Origin: Novosphingobium resinovorum
Lineage (GTDB): Bacteria > Pseudomonadota > Alphaproteobacteria > Sphingomonadales > Sphingomonadaceae
Assembly: GCF_027922145.1 (NCBI RefSeq)
Contig: NZ_BSFC01000007.1
Location: 11,292-75,291 of the forward strand
Length of the DNA: 64,000 bases
Direction of reading: 5' to 3'
Part shown: one piece after another, positions 8,542 to 17,845 of the stretch
Layout: each line of letters begins with the position of its first letter
Numbering within the stretch: position 1 is the stretch's first letter
The notes under the pieces: model-generated
Databases searched by the model: none
What the model was told of the DNA's origin: nothing
The model's input: the letters and a program-made list of their open reading frames with translations, nothing else
Program-made: the position numbers and the translations under genes

Positions 8542-9884
8542 GCGGCAAGCTCCAGTCGCTCGAGCTTCTGCACGACGACGAAATAGGCAACGATGGTCAA
8601 GAGGCAATGCGCGCCGACGAAGACGAGCGCGGTGTCGAACGACCCCGCCTGCGCGACGAGGATGCCCACGACGATGGGCGTGACGATTCCGGCGGCATTG
8701 CCGAAGGTGTTGAACACGCCGCCCGCCAGCCCCGCCAGCTTGCGCGGCGCCACGTCGGACATCACCGCCCAGCCGAGCGAAGCGACGCCCTTGCCGAAGA
8801 ACGCGACCGACATCAGCAGCACCACGCCGACCTGGCTTTCCACTTTGGCGGCGACCATGATGAGGCTGGCGAGCAGCATCCCCGCCAGCAGCGGCGCCTT
8901 GCGCGCCATCGTGATCGAGCCGGTGCGCGCCAGCAGCACGTCCGACATCACGCCGCCCGCGACGCCGCCGACGAACCCGCACAGCGCGGGCAGCGCGGCG
9001 ACGAAGCCGGCCTCCATGATGTTGAAGCCGCGATCCTTGACCAGATAGATCGGGAACCAGGTCACGAAGAAATAGGTCAGCACGTTGATGCAGTACTGGC
9101 CGAGGTAGACGCCGATCATCATGCCGCTGGTCAGCAGCTGACGCACGTTGCTCCAGGTGAAGGTCGGCTCGGCGGCCTTGTCCTTGCGGCCTTCCGGTTC
9201 GACGAGGCCGCCGCCTTCGCGGATCAGTTCGACTTCGGCGGCGTTGGCCCACTTGTGGCGAGTCGGCTCGCGGATGAAGGCGGCGAAGGCGCACATCGCC
9301 ATCAGGCCCAGCGCGCCCATCACGAAGAACACCGCGCGCCAGCCGAATTCATGGACCACCCAGCCCATCAGCGGCGCGAAGGCGACCAGCGAGAAATACT
9401 GCGCCGAATTGAAGATCGCCGAGGCCGTCCCGCGCTCGCGCGCCGGGAACCATGCGGCGACGATGCGCGCATTGCCGGGGAACGAGGGCGCCTCGCACAG
9501 ACCCACGAGGAAGCGCAGCAGGAACAGCTGCGTCACCACCGTCGCGCCGAGGATGAAGCCCGCGAAGCCCTGCAGCACCGTGAAGAACGACCACGTCCCG
9601 ATCGCGGCGATATAGATCGGCCGCGTCCCGAACCGGTCAAGCAGCGCGCCGCCGGGGATTTGCGCCAGCGAATAGGCCCAGGCGAAGGCGGAGAGGATGA
9701 ACCCGGTCTGCACCGCATCCAGCCCCAGCTCCGCCGAGGCCGAAGCCCCCGCGATCGAGAAGGTCGAGCGGTCCGCGTAGTTCAGCGAGGTGATGACGAA
9801 GATCAGCGCGATGATGAGAAAACGCACCTTCGTCGGGCGCGTACCCGCCGGGGTGGCCGCTTCTATCGAACCTGACAAATCCAT
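8538..9884 (-). CDS. MFS transporter, D-glucarate/hexuronate permease-like
   Basis: Inner-membrane ACS-family symporter of about 448 residues with 12 predicted helices. Signatures are TSLNYADRSTFSIAG (GudP-like first helix) and GLCEAPSFPGNARIVAAWFP (conserved loop). I chose the ATG at 9884, preceded by GGAG at short spacing; ATG at 9902 or GTG at 9911 would extend the N-terminus by 6 or 9 residues. Its stop overlaps the start of the Tat-exported protein gene. Together they look like an export-hydrolyse-import pair. GudP relatives carry glucarate or galactarate, which agrees with the nearby kdgD. Confidence 0.9.
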   Translation of the reverse strand: MDLSGSIEAATPAGTRPTKVRFLIIALIFVITSLNYADRSTFSIAGASASAELGLDAVQTGFILSAFAWAYSLAQIPGGALLDRFGTRPIYIAAIGTWSFFTVLQGFAGFILGATVVTQLFLLRFLVGLCEAPSFPGNARIVAAWFPARERGTASAIFNSAQYFSLVAFAPLMGWVVHEFGWRAVFFVMGALGLMAMCAFAAFIREPTRHKWANAAEVELIREGGGLVEPEGRKDKAAEPTFTWSNVRQLLTSGMMIGVYLGQYCINVLTYFFVTWFPIYLVKDRGFNIMEAGFVAALPALCGFVGGVAGGVMSDVLLARTGSITMARKAPLLAGMLLASLIMVAAKVESQVGVVLLMSVAFFGKGVASLGWAVMSDVAPRKLAGLAGGVFNTFGNAAGIVTPIVVGILVAQAGSFDTALVFVGAHCLLTIVAYFVVVQKLERLELAA

Positions 9885-10020
9885 CTCTCCATCGCCCCAC
9901 ATCCGCCGCACTGGTTTGCGGCTTTTTCCGTGCCTTCAGACTTACGCGCGCGGCGTCCACTCCATCCATGCCGCTGTGCAGCTTGATCGATGTGCGCTGT
10001 GCATCGTCGCCGTCGCTTCT

Positions 10021-10093
10021 TCATTGCGAGCGTAGCGAAGCAATCCAGAGCGGGGTGGAATTGCCCTGGATTGCTTCGCTACGCTCGCAATGA
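10021..10093. repeat. Palindromic intergenic repeat, full copy
   Basis: Left arm 10021-10047 begins TCATTGCGAGCGTAGCGAAG; right arm 10067-10093 is its exact inverse complement, with a 19-base centre. It belongs to the same family as the copies at 1, 13266, 14667 and, inside the PKS gene, 24852. Confidence 0.92.
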
Positions 10094-10228
10094 CGGGACG
10101 GAAGTTCGGCATTCGACAATCCCGCTTTCTTCCCCGAACCGATGCACCGACTGCATCGATCAAGCCCCTTTTCGCGCACGAAGCAATGAAGCGCCGGGCG
10201 TATCAATCTGCGTGTTGTTCGTAGTCTC

Positions 10229-10242
10229 TGACACCGGTATCA
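10229..10242. promoter_or_regulatory. Putative LacI-family operator 3
   Basis: TGACACCGGTATCA is palindromic apart from one position per arm and matches the sites at 1139 and 1277. It lies about 90 bases upstream of the TonB receptor start, linking the receptor to the LacI regulon. Confidence 0.62.
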
Positions 10243-10330
10243 AGCTCGACCATAAAAGGGAGGCTGGGCCGGTCAAGGCGAGGACGGGAAAGTCCCGCGT
10301 CGCCGGTCTACAAATGGGGAGGAAATCAGG

Positions 10331-13186
10331 GTGCGCAGTTCCGCAATTCTTCGTCGTCGCCTGGTGCGCGGTGCGTCCGCGACCGTTCTGGCCGTCGCCT
10401 GCATCTCGCCGGCCTATGCGCAGGACGCGCAGACCTCCGAGATCGACGGCGCGACGCCCGCCGACATCATCGTCACCGGCTTCCGCAACTCGGTGCAGAC
10501 CGCGCAGGCCGAAAAGCGCCAGTCCACCGCCGCAGTGGACGTGATCAAGGCCGAGGACGTCGCCAAGTTCCCCGACAACAACCTGGCGGAATCGCTCCAG
10601 CGCATTCCCGGCGTCGCGATCAGCCGCGAAGGCGGTGAGGGTCGCGCGATCTCGGTGCGCGGCCTTGGCCCCGAATATACCCGCGTGCGCATCAACGGCA
10701 TGGAAGCCGTGGCGACCACCGGCGGTTCGGATGCAGGCGGCGGCGTCAACCGCGGCCGCGGCTTCGACTTCAACATCTTCGCCTCGGAACTGTTCAACTC
10801 GCTGACCGTGCGCAAGACCGCCTCGGCCTCGGTCGAGGAAGGCTCGCTCGGCGCCACGGTAGACCTGCAGGCCGCCCGCCCGCTGGACTTCAAGGACAAT
10901 TTCGTCGTCGCCGGGTCCGCCCGCGCGGGCTACAACGATCTGTCGAAGGCATGGGACCCGCGCCTTGCGGGCCTCGTCAGCTGGCAGAACGATTCGGGCA
11001 CGTTCGGCGTCCTCGCCTCGGCCGCGTACTCCACCCGCACCATCGAGGAGGAAGGCCACTCGACCGTGCGCTGGAGCCCGGCGGGCGTGAACGGCGGCTT
11101 CAACGCGGCCTCCACCCTGCCCGGCTACACCGCCGCCCAGATCAACCAGGCCCCCGCCGCCGACGGTTCGAACTGGGGCGACCTGATCTATCACCCGCGC
11201 ATTCCCCGCTACGACACCTGGAAGAACGACATCAAGCGCCTGGGTCTCACCGGCGCCGTCCAGTGGAAGCCCTCGGATCGCACCGAAATCGTCGTCGAGG
11301 GGCTCTATGCGAAGTCCAAGACGCAGCGCTGGGAAAACTACATCGAGGCGCTCTCGTTCAGCCGCTCGGGCTCCTCGGGCAAGTCGCAGACGATCATCCG
11401 CGACGGCGTGGTCGATGCCAACAACTCGCTGGTCTACGGCGTATTCGACGACGTCGACATGCGCATCGAATCGCGCCACGACCGCTTCAGCACCACCTTC
11501 TATCAGTACAACACCGTGGTGAAGCAGGAACTGAGCGATACCTTCCGCCTCAACGGCTACGCAGGCTACTCCAAGTCGAAGTTCGACAGCCCCGAGCAGA
11601 CCGCCGTGGTCCTCGACCGCGCCAACTCGGACGGGTTCTCGTGGGACTACCGCGACAACAGCCGCGCGCCGACCATCAACTGGGGCTTCGATCCCAGCGA
11701 CCCGGCCAGTTGGTCGTTCACCAACGGCACCTCGGACGTGCGCATCCGCAGGAACGAGGTCACCAACGACTATCTCTCGACCAAGCTGGGCGCGGAGTGG
11801 GACGTGGCCGACGGCTTCAAGCTGTCGTTCGGCGGCGAATACCGCCGCTTCCGCTACGAAACTTTCGAGAGCCGCCGCTTCGTCGCCGAAACCTCCTCGG
11901 GCACGCTGACCCCGGCGCAGATCGCGGCGCTGACCAAGCCGCTGAACGGCAAGACCGGCGACCCGAACTATTCGGGCTACGTGATCCCCGACCTGCAGGG
12001 CTTCGTCGATACGCTCAATATCTATTGCAACTGCGTGACCAACATCAACGGCCGCGACGTGGACTTCCGCGTCAACGGACGTGACGTGGCGGGCACCAAC
12101 CCCAACGCGACGGCGGCCAGCAACACCGGCTCGATCAAGGAAGTCGACAAGGCGGCGTGGTTCCAGATCGATTTCGAGCGCGAGATCGGCGGCATCATGT
12201 TCCGCGGCGATGCGGGCGTGCGCTATGTCCGCACCGGCCAGACCTCGTTCGGCTACGGCCTCGCCAGCGGCGTCGCCACCCCGATCACCGTCAAGCGCAG
12301 CTACGAGAACTGGCTGCCTTCGATGAACCTCGTCGCCGAGATCACCCCCGACTTCCTGCTGCGTTTCGGCGCCGCGCAGGTCATCACCCGTCCGGGCCTC
12401 GGCTCGCTGTCGCCGGGCGGCAGCCTGACGCTGCAGCAGGCGAACCAGGTGTTCAACCAGGGCAACCCGTACCTGAACCCCACCGAAGCCTTCAACCTCG
12501 ACTTCTCGGCCGAGTGGTACTTCGCACCGGGCTCGCTGCTGGGCGTCAGCCTGTTCCAGAAGGACATCGGCTCGCTCTCGGGCACGCAGATCTCGACGCT
12601 GGTGCCGTTCGACCAGCTGGGCTTCCCGCTCAACCTCGCGACCGATCAGGGCCTGCCCGCCAACGTGCCCGTCACCGTGCGCCGCACGATCAACGGCGAC
12701 GGCGGCAAGCTGCGCGGCTTCGAGCTGAACTACCAGCACCAGCTGGACTTCCTGCCGGGCTTCCTCAGCAACCTCGGCGTCCTGGCGAACTACACGTACG
12801 TCAAGGCGGACCTAAAGTACCCCGGCCCCGGCGGCATCGGCACCGTGGTCGGCCCGCTGACCAACCTGTCGAAGCACACCGCCAACGGCACCCTGTTCTA
12901 CGAGGACAAGCTGCTCTCCCTGCGCGGTTCGGTGTCCTACCGTTCTGGCTACGTCGAAGCCTTCGGCGGCGGCGCGCGTGAACAGAGCACGCAGGAAGGC
13001 GTCAACAGCGCGATCAACGTCGATGCCTCGATCGGCGTCAACCTGACCGACAAGATCACCCTCACCATCGAGGGCAACAACCTGACGAACGAGGTGAAGG
13101 ACATGTACATCGGCGATGCCGACCGCGTCGTCCTCAACCACAGCTTCGGCCGCCAGTTCTACTTCGGCGTCCGCTTCAAGTACTGA
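10331..13186 (+). CDS. TonB-dependent receptor (TonB/Xanthomonas-Caulobacter type)
   Basis: Outer-membrane receptor of 951 residues. A signal peptide (about residues 1-33, ending AYAQ) precedes a plug domain with DIIVTGFRNSVQTA (TonB-box region), SLQRIPGVAISRE and ISVRGLGPEYTRVRINGM. The remaining roughly 750 residues form the 22-strand barrel and end in a C-terminal aromatic strand (FGVRFKY). The start is GTG at 10331 with GGGGAGGA 7 bases upstream. Receptors of this subtype usually import oligosaccharides in sphingomonads and xanthomonads. The GH43-like gene downstream and the LacI operator upstream support a plant-glycan substrate; the sugar is unknown. Confidence 0.93.
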   Translation: MRSSAILRRRLVRGASATVLAVACISPAYAQDAQTSEIDGATPADIIVTGFRNSVQTAQAEKRQSTAAVDVIKAEDVAKFPDNNLAESLQRIPGVAISREGGEGRAISVRGLGPEYTRVRINGMEAVATTGGSDAGGGVNRGRGFDFNIFASELFNSLTVRKTASASVEEGSLGATVDLQAARPLDFKDNFVVAGSARAGYNDLSKAWDPRLAGLVSWQNDSGTFGVLASAAYSTRTIEEEGHSTVRWSPAGVNGGFNAASTLPGYTAAQINQAPAADGSNWGDLIYHPRIPRYDTWKNDIKRLGLTGAVQWKPSDRTEIVVEGLYAKSKTQRWENYIEALSFSRSGSSGKSQTIIRDGVVDANNSLVYGVFDDVDMRIESRHDRFSTTFYQYNTVVKQELSDTFRLNGYAGYSKSKFDSPEQTAVVLDRANSDGFSWDYRDNSRAPTINWGFDPSDPASWSFTNGTSDVRIRRNEVTNDYLSTKLGAEWDVADGFKLSFGGEYRRFRYETFESRRFVAETSSGTLTPAQIAALTKPLNGKTGDPNYSGYVIPDLQGFVDTLNIYCNCVTNINGRDVDFRVNGRDVAGTNPNATAASNTGSIKEVDKAAWFQIDFEREIGGIMFRGDAGVRYVRTGQTSFGYGLASGVATPITVKRSYENWLPSMNLVAEITPDFLLRFGAAQVITRPGLGSLSPGGSLTLQQANQVFNQGNPYLNPTEAFNLDFSAEWYFAPGSLLGVSLFQKDIGSLSGTQISTLVPFDQLGFPLNLATDQGLPANVPVTVRRTINGDGGKLRGFELNYQHQLDFLPGFLSNLGVLANYTYVKADLKYPGPGGIGTVVGPLTNLSKHTANGTLFYEDKLLSLRGSVSYRSGYVEAFGGGAREQSTQEGVNSAINVDASIGVNLTDKITLTIEGNNLTNEVKDMYIGDADRVVLNHSFGRQFYFGVRFKY

Positions 13187-13192
13187 CGACCT

Positions 13193-13230
13193 GTCCCGGT
13201 CCCCGCTTAACGCGAGGGCCGGGACTTTTT
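13193..13230 (+). terminator. Rho-independent terminator after the TonB receptor
   Basis: GTCCCGG and CCC pair with GGG and CCGGGAC around a small loop, followed at once by TTTTT (13226-13230). It starts 7 bases after the receptor stop. Confidence 0.92.
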
Positions 13231-13265
13231 CGTTCGAGTGCCGGGCAATGACCAAAAACCCTTCG

Positions 13266-13338
13266 TCATTGCGAGCGTAGCGAAGCAATCCAGAGCGGCG
13301 CAAGAACGCCCTGGATTGCTTCGCTACGCTCGCAATGA
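13266..13338. repeat. Palindromic intergenic repeat, full copy
   Basis: Arms 13266-13292 and 13312-13338 are exact inverse complements of the same 27-base unit as the copy at 10021. It lies between the receptor terminator and the GH43-like gene, just 24 bases before that start. Confidence 0.92.
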
Positions 13339-13361
13339 CGAACCGTTGGGGGAACGAACCG

Positions 13362-14627
13362 ATGGAGAGAGATGACGTGACCAAGGGCTTCGAACTGAGC
13401 CGCCGCGCGGTGGTTGCCGGCAGCCTCGCGCTGCTGGGCACGCGCCCCTCGCTCGGCCTTGCCGCCGAGCCGCTGAAGCGCCCGCCCTTCCCGGTCGAGG
13501 ACGACAACGGCCGTCCAATCGCCCCACCGCCTGCGGGCTACTACGACGTCGCCACGCGCAGCGGTCCCGGCCTGCCGGTCACTCCCGAAACCGAGCGCGG
13601 CGGCTGGGTCACCAGCGAGGCGGCGGTGGACCGCAAGGGCGTGCGTTTCAAAGGCCCCGGCACGCCGCCGAAGAACGCGCTGCCGTGGAACGATTCCGAC
13701 TCCGGCCGCGTCGTCACGCAGGGCCTGATCCCGCCGGTGAAGCCGCTGATCCACGTCCACTTGCGCGACACCATCGTGTGCCTCGGCGGTGACGGTTTCT
13801 ACTATATGACCGGCTCCACCGGCGACGACATCTGGAAGGCCAACGACGGCGTCGAACTCTGGCGCTCGGCCGACCTCGAGCAGTGGGACTACCTCGGCCT
13901 CGTCTGGAGCATCGAGAAGGACGGCGGCTGGGAGAAGCAGTGGACCGTGCGCAAGGGCGACTACTTCCGCGCGATCTGGGCGCCGGAGATCCACTACATC
14001 AACGGCAACTACTACATCTGCCATTCGATCAGCCGTTCCGGCATCGCGATCCTGCGCAGCACCACCGGCAAGGCGACCGGCCCCTACGTCCACGCCTTCT
14101 CGCCCGACAAGCCGCTGCGCAACGGCATCGACGCCACCCTGTTCGGCGACGACGACGGCGCGGTCTACCTGACCTACGGCGGCGCCTTCGAGATGGTGCG
14201 CCTGAAGCCCGACCTCTCTGGCTACGACGGAGAGTGGACCCCGATCACGCTGGAAACACCCGCCCCAGACCCGCTGCACCACAACAAAAAGTGCGTCCAC
14301 CGCGGCTTCAAGGACATCGGCTTCGAGGGCGCGACGATGTTCAAGCATGACGGCAAATACTACCTCGGCGCCGTCGATCGCTTCCACCCCAACCGCTATT
14401 CCTTCGCGCTGGCGACCTCGGACACGCCGTTCGGCCCGTACCGCGATCGCTACGAGAGCGTGCCGTGCGGCGGCGGCGGCAACATCTTCAAGGACAAGGA
14501 AGGCCGCTGGTGGTGCACCATCTTCGGCAACGACGACGAAGCGCCCTTCCGCGAGAAACCGGGGATCGTACCGGCGCGGATGGACGAGAAGGGCCATCTG
14601 GTGCCGGACTTCACGCCGCGCGCCTGA
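13362..14627 (+). CDS. Exported glycoside hydrolase, GH43-like beta-propeller
   Basis: 421 residues with a twin-arginine-like signal (SRRAVVAGSLALLGTRPSLG). The body has the repeating blade pattern of five-bladed propellers. The three GH43 acidic residues can be placed: Asp136 in HLRDTIV (base), Asp257 in GIDATLFGDDDG (pKa modulator) and Glu322 in GFEGATMF (acid). It may be an arabinofuranosidase, xylosidase or galactan-active enzyme; related propeller families cannot be excluded. The ATG at 13362 has GGGGGA 8 bases upstream; an upstream in-frame ATG at 13335 falls in the palindromic repeat and is rejected. It follows the TonB receptor, a common SusC-like/glycosidase pairing. Confidence 0.85.
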   Translation: MERDDVTKGFELSRRAVVAGSLALLGTRPSLGLAAEPLKRPPFPVEDDNGRPIAPPPAGYYDVATRSGPGLPVTPETERGGWVTSEAAVDRKGVRFKGPGTPPKNALPWNDSDSGRVVTQGLIPPVKPLIHVHLRDTIVCLGGDGFYYMTGSTGDDIWKANDGVELWRSADLEQWDYLGLVWSIEKDGGWEKQWTVRKGDYFRAIWAPEIHYINGNYYICHSISRSGIAILRSTTGKATGPYVHAFSPDKPLRNGIDATLFGDDDGAVYLTYGGAFEMVRLKPDLSGYDGEWTPITLETPAPDPLHHNKKCVHRGFKDIGFEGATMFKHDGKYYLGAVDRFHPNRYSFALATSDTPFGPYRDRYESVPCGGGGNIFKDKEGRWWCTIFGNDDEAPFREKPGIVPARMDEKGHLVPDFTPRA

Positions 14628-14666
14628 GGCTCGGCTCCGGCCCCTTCGCTAACCCACCACACTTCG

Positions 14667-14739
14667 TCATTGCGAGCGCAGCGAAGCAATCCAGGGCAGT
14701 CTTGGGCCGCCCTGGATTGCTTCGCTGCGCTCGCAATGA
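14667..14739. repeat. Palindromic intergenic repeat, full copy
   Basis: Arms 14667-14693 and 14713-14739 are inverse complements (TCATTGCGAGCGCAGCGAAG...). It lies between convergent GH43-like and rmlA genes and could serve as a bidirectional terminator. Confidence 0.92.
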
Positions 14740-14759
14740 CGAACGGGTGCAGCTGGATT

Positions 14760-15695
14760 TTACTGCACCGAGGGATGCGGGTCCATTTCCAGCCGCCCCC
14801 CCGGCAACGCCGTGTCGGGCGTGATCCCTCCCTGCTCCAGAACGTGCCGCAGGTAACGCGCGTATTCCGACTTGCCGAGCCGCGAAATGGCGCGTTCCAG
14901 CCCCGCCTCGCTGATGAAGCCCCGGCGATAGGCGACTTCCTCGGGGCTGGCGATCTTGGTGCTCTGCCGCTTCTCGAGGATGCGCACGAACTCGGCTGCG
15001 TCCATCAGGCTGTCGGGCGTCCCGGTATCGAGCCAGGCATAGCCGCGCCCCATCATCTCCACCGACAGTTGCCCGCGCTCCAGATAGGCGCGGTTGACGT
15101 CGGTGATCTCCAGTTCGCCGCGCGGCGAAGGAGCGAGGTTGGCGGCGATCTCCACCACTTGCGCGTCGTAGAAGTAGAGCCCGGTCACCGCCCAGTTGGA
15201 ACGCGGCAGGCTCGGCTTCTCCTCGATCGAGATGGCGCGCGCCCGACTGTCGAACTCGACCACGCCGTAACGCTCGGGGTCCTGCACGTGATAGGCGAAG
15301 ACGCTCGCCCCGCGCTTGCGCTCCCCCGCGCGGGCGAGCAGGTCGGGCAGGCCGTGGCCGTGGAAGATGTTGTCGCCCAGGATCAGCGCCGATGGCTGAG
15401 AGCCCACGAAATCCGCACCGATCACGTAAGCCTGCGCCAGCCCGTCCGGGCGCGGCTGGGCCGCGTACTCCAGTTCAAGCCCCCATTGCGATCCGTCACC
15501 CAGCAGCTCGCGGAAGGAAGGAAGGTCGCGCGGGGTGGAGATGATCAGGATCTGCCGGATGCCCGCAAGCATCAGGGTACTGAGCGGATAATAGATCATC
15601 GGCTTGTCGTAGACCGGCATCAGCTGCTTGGAAGTCGACAGCGTCATCGGATAAAGCCGGGTACCGCTGCCTCCAGCAAGAATGATGCCCTTCAT
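14760..15695 (-). CDS. rmlA: Glucose-1-phosphate thymidylyltransferase
   Basis: Forms dTDP-glucose from dTTP and glucose-1-phosphate, the first step to dTDP-L-rhamnose. 311 residues; the nucleotide-binding signature is [18 protein letters not shown] at 1-18, followed by [17 protein letters not shown] and the sugar-binding region [10 protein letters not shown] and EKP. The start at 15695 gives the canonical RmlA N-terminus; the frame is open further upstream but without support. It is downstream of rmlC (91-base gap) on the same strand. rmlB and rmlD are not in the window. The products probably feed rhamnosyltransferases in the flanking glycan or NRPS-PKS loci. Confidence 0.95.
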   Translation of the reverse strand: MKGIILAGGSGTRLYPMTLSTSKQLMPVYDKPMIYYPLSTLMLAGIRQILIISTPRDLPSFRELLGDGSQWGLELEYAAQPRPDGLAQAYVIGADFVGSQPSALILGDNIFHGHGLPDLLARAGERKRGASVFAYHVQDPERYGVVEFDSRARAISIEEKPSLPRSNWAVTGLYFYDAQVVEIAANLAPSPRGELEITDVNRAYLERGQLSVEMMGRGYAWLDTGTPDSLMDAAEFVRILEKRQSTKIASPEEVAYRRGFISEAGLERAISRLGKSEYARYLRHVLEQGGITPDTALPGGRLEMDPHPSVQ

Positions 15696-15786
15696 GCGCG
15701 GACTCCCGAAGACTGGTTCACGGATTGGTGCCGGGCGATGGCCCGGTCGTGCGCATTCTCCCCGCAGCTGCGGACAGGCGAACCGA

Positions 15787-16365
15787 TCAGGCGCATTCGG
15801 CAAGCTCCTCGAAGATGAAATGGGCAGGCCGCTCGCAGACCAGCGGCTGCGCGCGGTCCTTGGGCGAGAGGCTCGCGGGATTGACAAGCTCGGGCCAGGC
15901 GATTGCCAGCACCGGATCGTTCCAGCGCATGCCAAGGTCGCACTCGGCGCAGTGATAGTCCGTGACCTTGCAGGCGACCACGGTGTCGGGAAGCAATGTG
16001 CAGAAGCCATGCGCGAAGCCGGGCGGTATCCAGAGCTGCGTGCCGTTGTCAGGCGTCAGCGTCTCCGCGATCCAGTGCCCATAGGTGGGCGAGCCTGCGC
16101 GGATGTCGACCGCCACGTCGAGAATCGCCCCGGCGGTGCAGCGCACCAGCTTGCCCTGCGCATGCGGCGGGCGCTGATAGTGCAGGCCCCGCACGGTGCC
16201 GACGGCCAGGCTGCGGGATTCGTTGTCCTGCACGAAGATCGCCTCCCCGCAGTACCTTGCGAACAGGTCATGTCGGAAAGTCTCGGCGCACCAGCCGCGC
16301 ATGTCTGCAATCCGACTGGGCACGAAGGCGCAGGGGCCGGCTATTTCATACGACTTGACGATCAT
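15787..16365 (-). CDS. rmlC: dTDP-4-dehydrorhamnose 3,5-epimerase
   Basis: 192-residue cupin epimerase acting after RmlB in dTDP-L-rhamnose synthesis. Conserved parts are [21 protein letters not shown] (active-site His in RGLHYQ), [19 protein letters not shown], and [13 protein letters not shown]. The ATG at 16365 is preceded by GGGAGC and starts at the usual RmlC N-terminus. It is first in the rmlC-rmlA unit, separated from the divergent response-regulator gene by a 429-base region. Confidence 0.94.
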   Translation of the reverse strand: MIVKSYEIAGPCAFVPSRIADMRGWCAETFRHDLFARYCGEAIFVQDNESRSLAVGTVRGLHYQRPPHAQGKLVRCTAGAILDVAVDIRAGSPTYGHWIAETLTPDNGTQLWIPPGFAHGFCTLLPDTVVACKVTDYHCAECDLGMRWNDPVLAIAWPELVNPASLSPKDRAQPLVCERPAHFIFEELAECA

Positions 16366-16794
16366 TATCGAGGCTCCCGCTCCTCCTGCCGGGCGAGAAA
16401 TGTCTTCATTCGCGTATTCGCATGAACGCACGACCGGCAGGCCCCGCTAGAGACAGGAAGCCAGTTTTGCCGGGAACCTGCTATTCGGCGATGACCGGCC
16501 CGAGTATCCTATTCCGACTTGGGCCCTATGAATTTTACGTATCCCAAAAGAGTCGAACGCACATCTGGCGACCTTTCGACGATACGATGAAATGAAGACC
16601 GGGATGATAACTTCTCAGAAACACCGCCGATCATTAATAATGACCATGTGACTTGAGCCTATGTTGCAACATATCAGCAACAATCCTTACTCTTCTGAGC
16701 ACTGATTTTTACGGCATTGTCAAACTATTAATCATCATCCATGGTGCCCGCCACGCATGGGGGCGAAAATGCGAAGAGGGGCATACGAACCGAC
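16366..16794. other. AT-richer intergenic region with a 14-base palindrome
   Basis: 429 bases between divergent rmlC and response-regulator genes. Base composition is visibly lower in GC than the neighbours. It contains the perfect palindrome TATGTTGCAACATA at 16660-16673, a candidate operator. No convincing gene was found; an in-frame ATG at 16741 could extend the regulator by 18 residues but lacks a ribosome-binding site. Confidence 0.55.
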
Positions 16795-17628
16795 ATGCCG
16801 GCATCCATTTCCATTGCGATCACGAACTCGATCATCCGCGAAGGCCTTCGACGCATCTTCACCGATGCGTCTTTCGAGGTGGCGGAATCGGTATCCGCGC
16901 TCGAAGAACTGACCCTTGGGGGCCATGCTGAAGACATTCAGCAGATCATCGTCGTCGAGCGCGAATTGCTGCAGGACAACTGTACCCACACCATCGAGAC
17001 CATGCAGCGCGATGATCCGGACATGCGGATCATCGTCCTCACCGGTGCTTTCGACTTCGACGAGATGGTCGCGCTCTATGCGGCGGGAGCCTATGCCTAT
17101 TTTCCCGACAACGTGCCTTATCTTTCGCTGGTCGCGATCCTGCAGATGGTCTCGAACGGGCAGAAAGTGGCGCCTCCGGAAGTGATCGACTTCCTCGTCA
17201 GCCTGCCTGCAGCCACCCGCCATGCCGCCCCCGCCCCGGCGATCGAGGCGTTCGGATTCCGCGACAGGGAAGTCCGGGTGCTGGAACATCTGGCGCTCGG
17301 CCAGCCGAACAAGGCGATCTCACGCGAGATGGGGATCAACGAGACCGCAGTAAAAGCCGCAGTTAAGGCCATCCTGCGCAAACTTGGCGTCGAAAACCGC
17401 ACCCAGGCCGCGGTGATGGCTCGCGAATTAATTAACCGTCCATCCAGCCTCGTCGGACAGGAGGCCGTGGAGGGAAACGTCGAGGTTCCCCAGACGAGCC
17501 ATCCGCCGCTAGCGAGTCGGTTCGATCTTGGTTCGATCTCTTCCGATTCAAGCATTAGGCATTTTTCCGGTCCCCGCCTGCCTGAAACGACTCTTGCACC
17601 CAAGAGCAGGAACACGTTGTTGCAATAG
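16795..17628 (+). CDS. Atypical NarL/LuxR-type response regulator lacking phosphorylation residues
   Basis: 277 residues. Residues 4-130 resemble a receiver domain (SIAITNSIIREGLRRIF; IIVLTGAF), and residues about 165-225 are a LuxR-type HTH (FRDREVRVLEHLALGQPNKAISREMG, VKAILRKLGVENRTQAA, in pieces). The receiver's usual acidic pair is Thr10-Asn11, the phospho-acceptor position is Glu55 (IIVVERELL), and the conserved Lys is Asp105. Only the switch Thr83 is kept, so it is probably not activated by phosphorylation. A roughly 50-residue tail is low in known motifs. It precedes a single-HTH LuxR gene and the NRPS-PKS operon; it may control those or the rml/exopolysaccharide genes. Confidence 0.85.
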   Translation: MPASISIAITNSIIREGLRRIFTDASFEVAESVSALEELTLGGHAEDIQQIIVVERELLQDNCTHTIETMQRDDPDMRIIVLTGAFDFDEMVALYAAGAYAYFPDNVPYLSLVAILQMVSNGQKVAPPEVIDFLVSLPAATRHAAPAPAIEAFGFRDREVRVLEHLALGQPNKAISREMGINETAVKAAVKAILRKLGVENRTQAAVMARELINRPSSLVGQEAVEGNVEVPQTSHPPLASRFDLGSISSDSSIRHFSGPRLPETTLAPKSRNTLLQ

Positions 17629-17845
17629 GTGATTTAGAGTCATCTAACTGCATTTGTTAGGCGATCGCGTTCCAGATGACGTACCTATCCTGAATTTTCA
17701 GAGTCCCATTGTAGTACTGATTAGTGCCTCAAGAGGATGATGAAGTAGGTATATTCCCCCAAAATATTGCGTGACTCTCCGGAAGAGCGATGCGACATTG
17801 GGTTTATGGGGTTAACTGACTCCATTTGAATCAACGGGGGTTTAA

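Larger units (their letters stand above)
9885..10330. other. Intergenic region between divergent MFS and TonB receptor genes
   Basis: 446 bases without a gene. They hold one complete palindromic repeat (10021-10093), a LacI-type operator (10229-10242) about 90 bases before the receptor start, and a GGGGAGGA ribosome-binding site at about 10317-10323. No coding signal was seen. Confidence 0.7.

Noticed and set aside
10160-12739. Very long open frame on the minus strand opposite the TonB receptor
   Set aside because: Its translation is low-complexity (Val, Ala, Arg-rich) and lacks domains; it mirrors the codon bias of the clear receptor gene.
10021-14739. Possible CRISPR array from the repeated TCATTGCGAGCG units
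   Set aside because: Copies are kilobases apart, each is a two-armed palindrome, and no regular spacers or cas genes are present.
16741-16794. Upstream ATG extension of the atypical response regulator
   Set aside because: No ribosome-binding site and the extra residues do not match receiver domains; the start at 16795 fits better.
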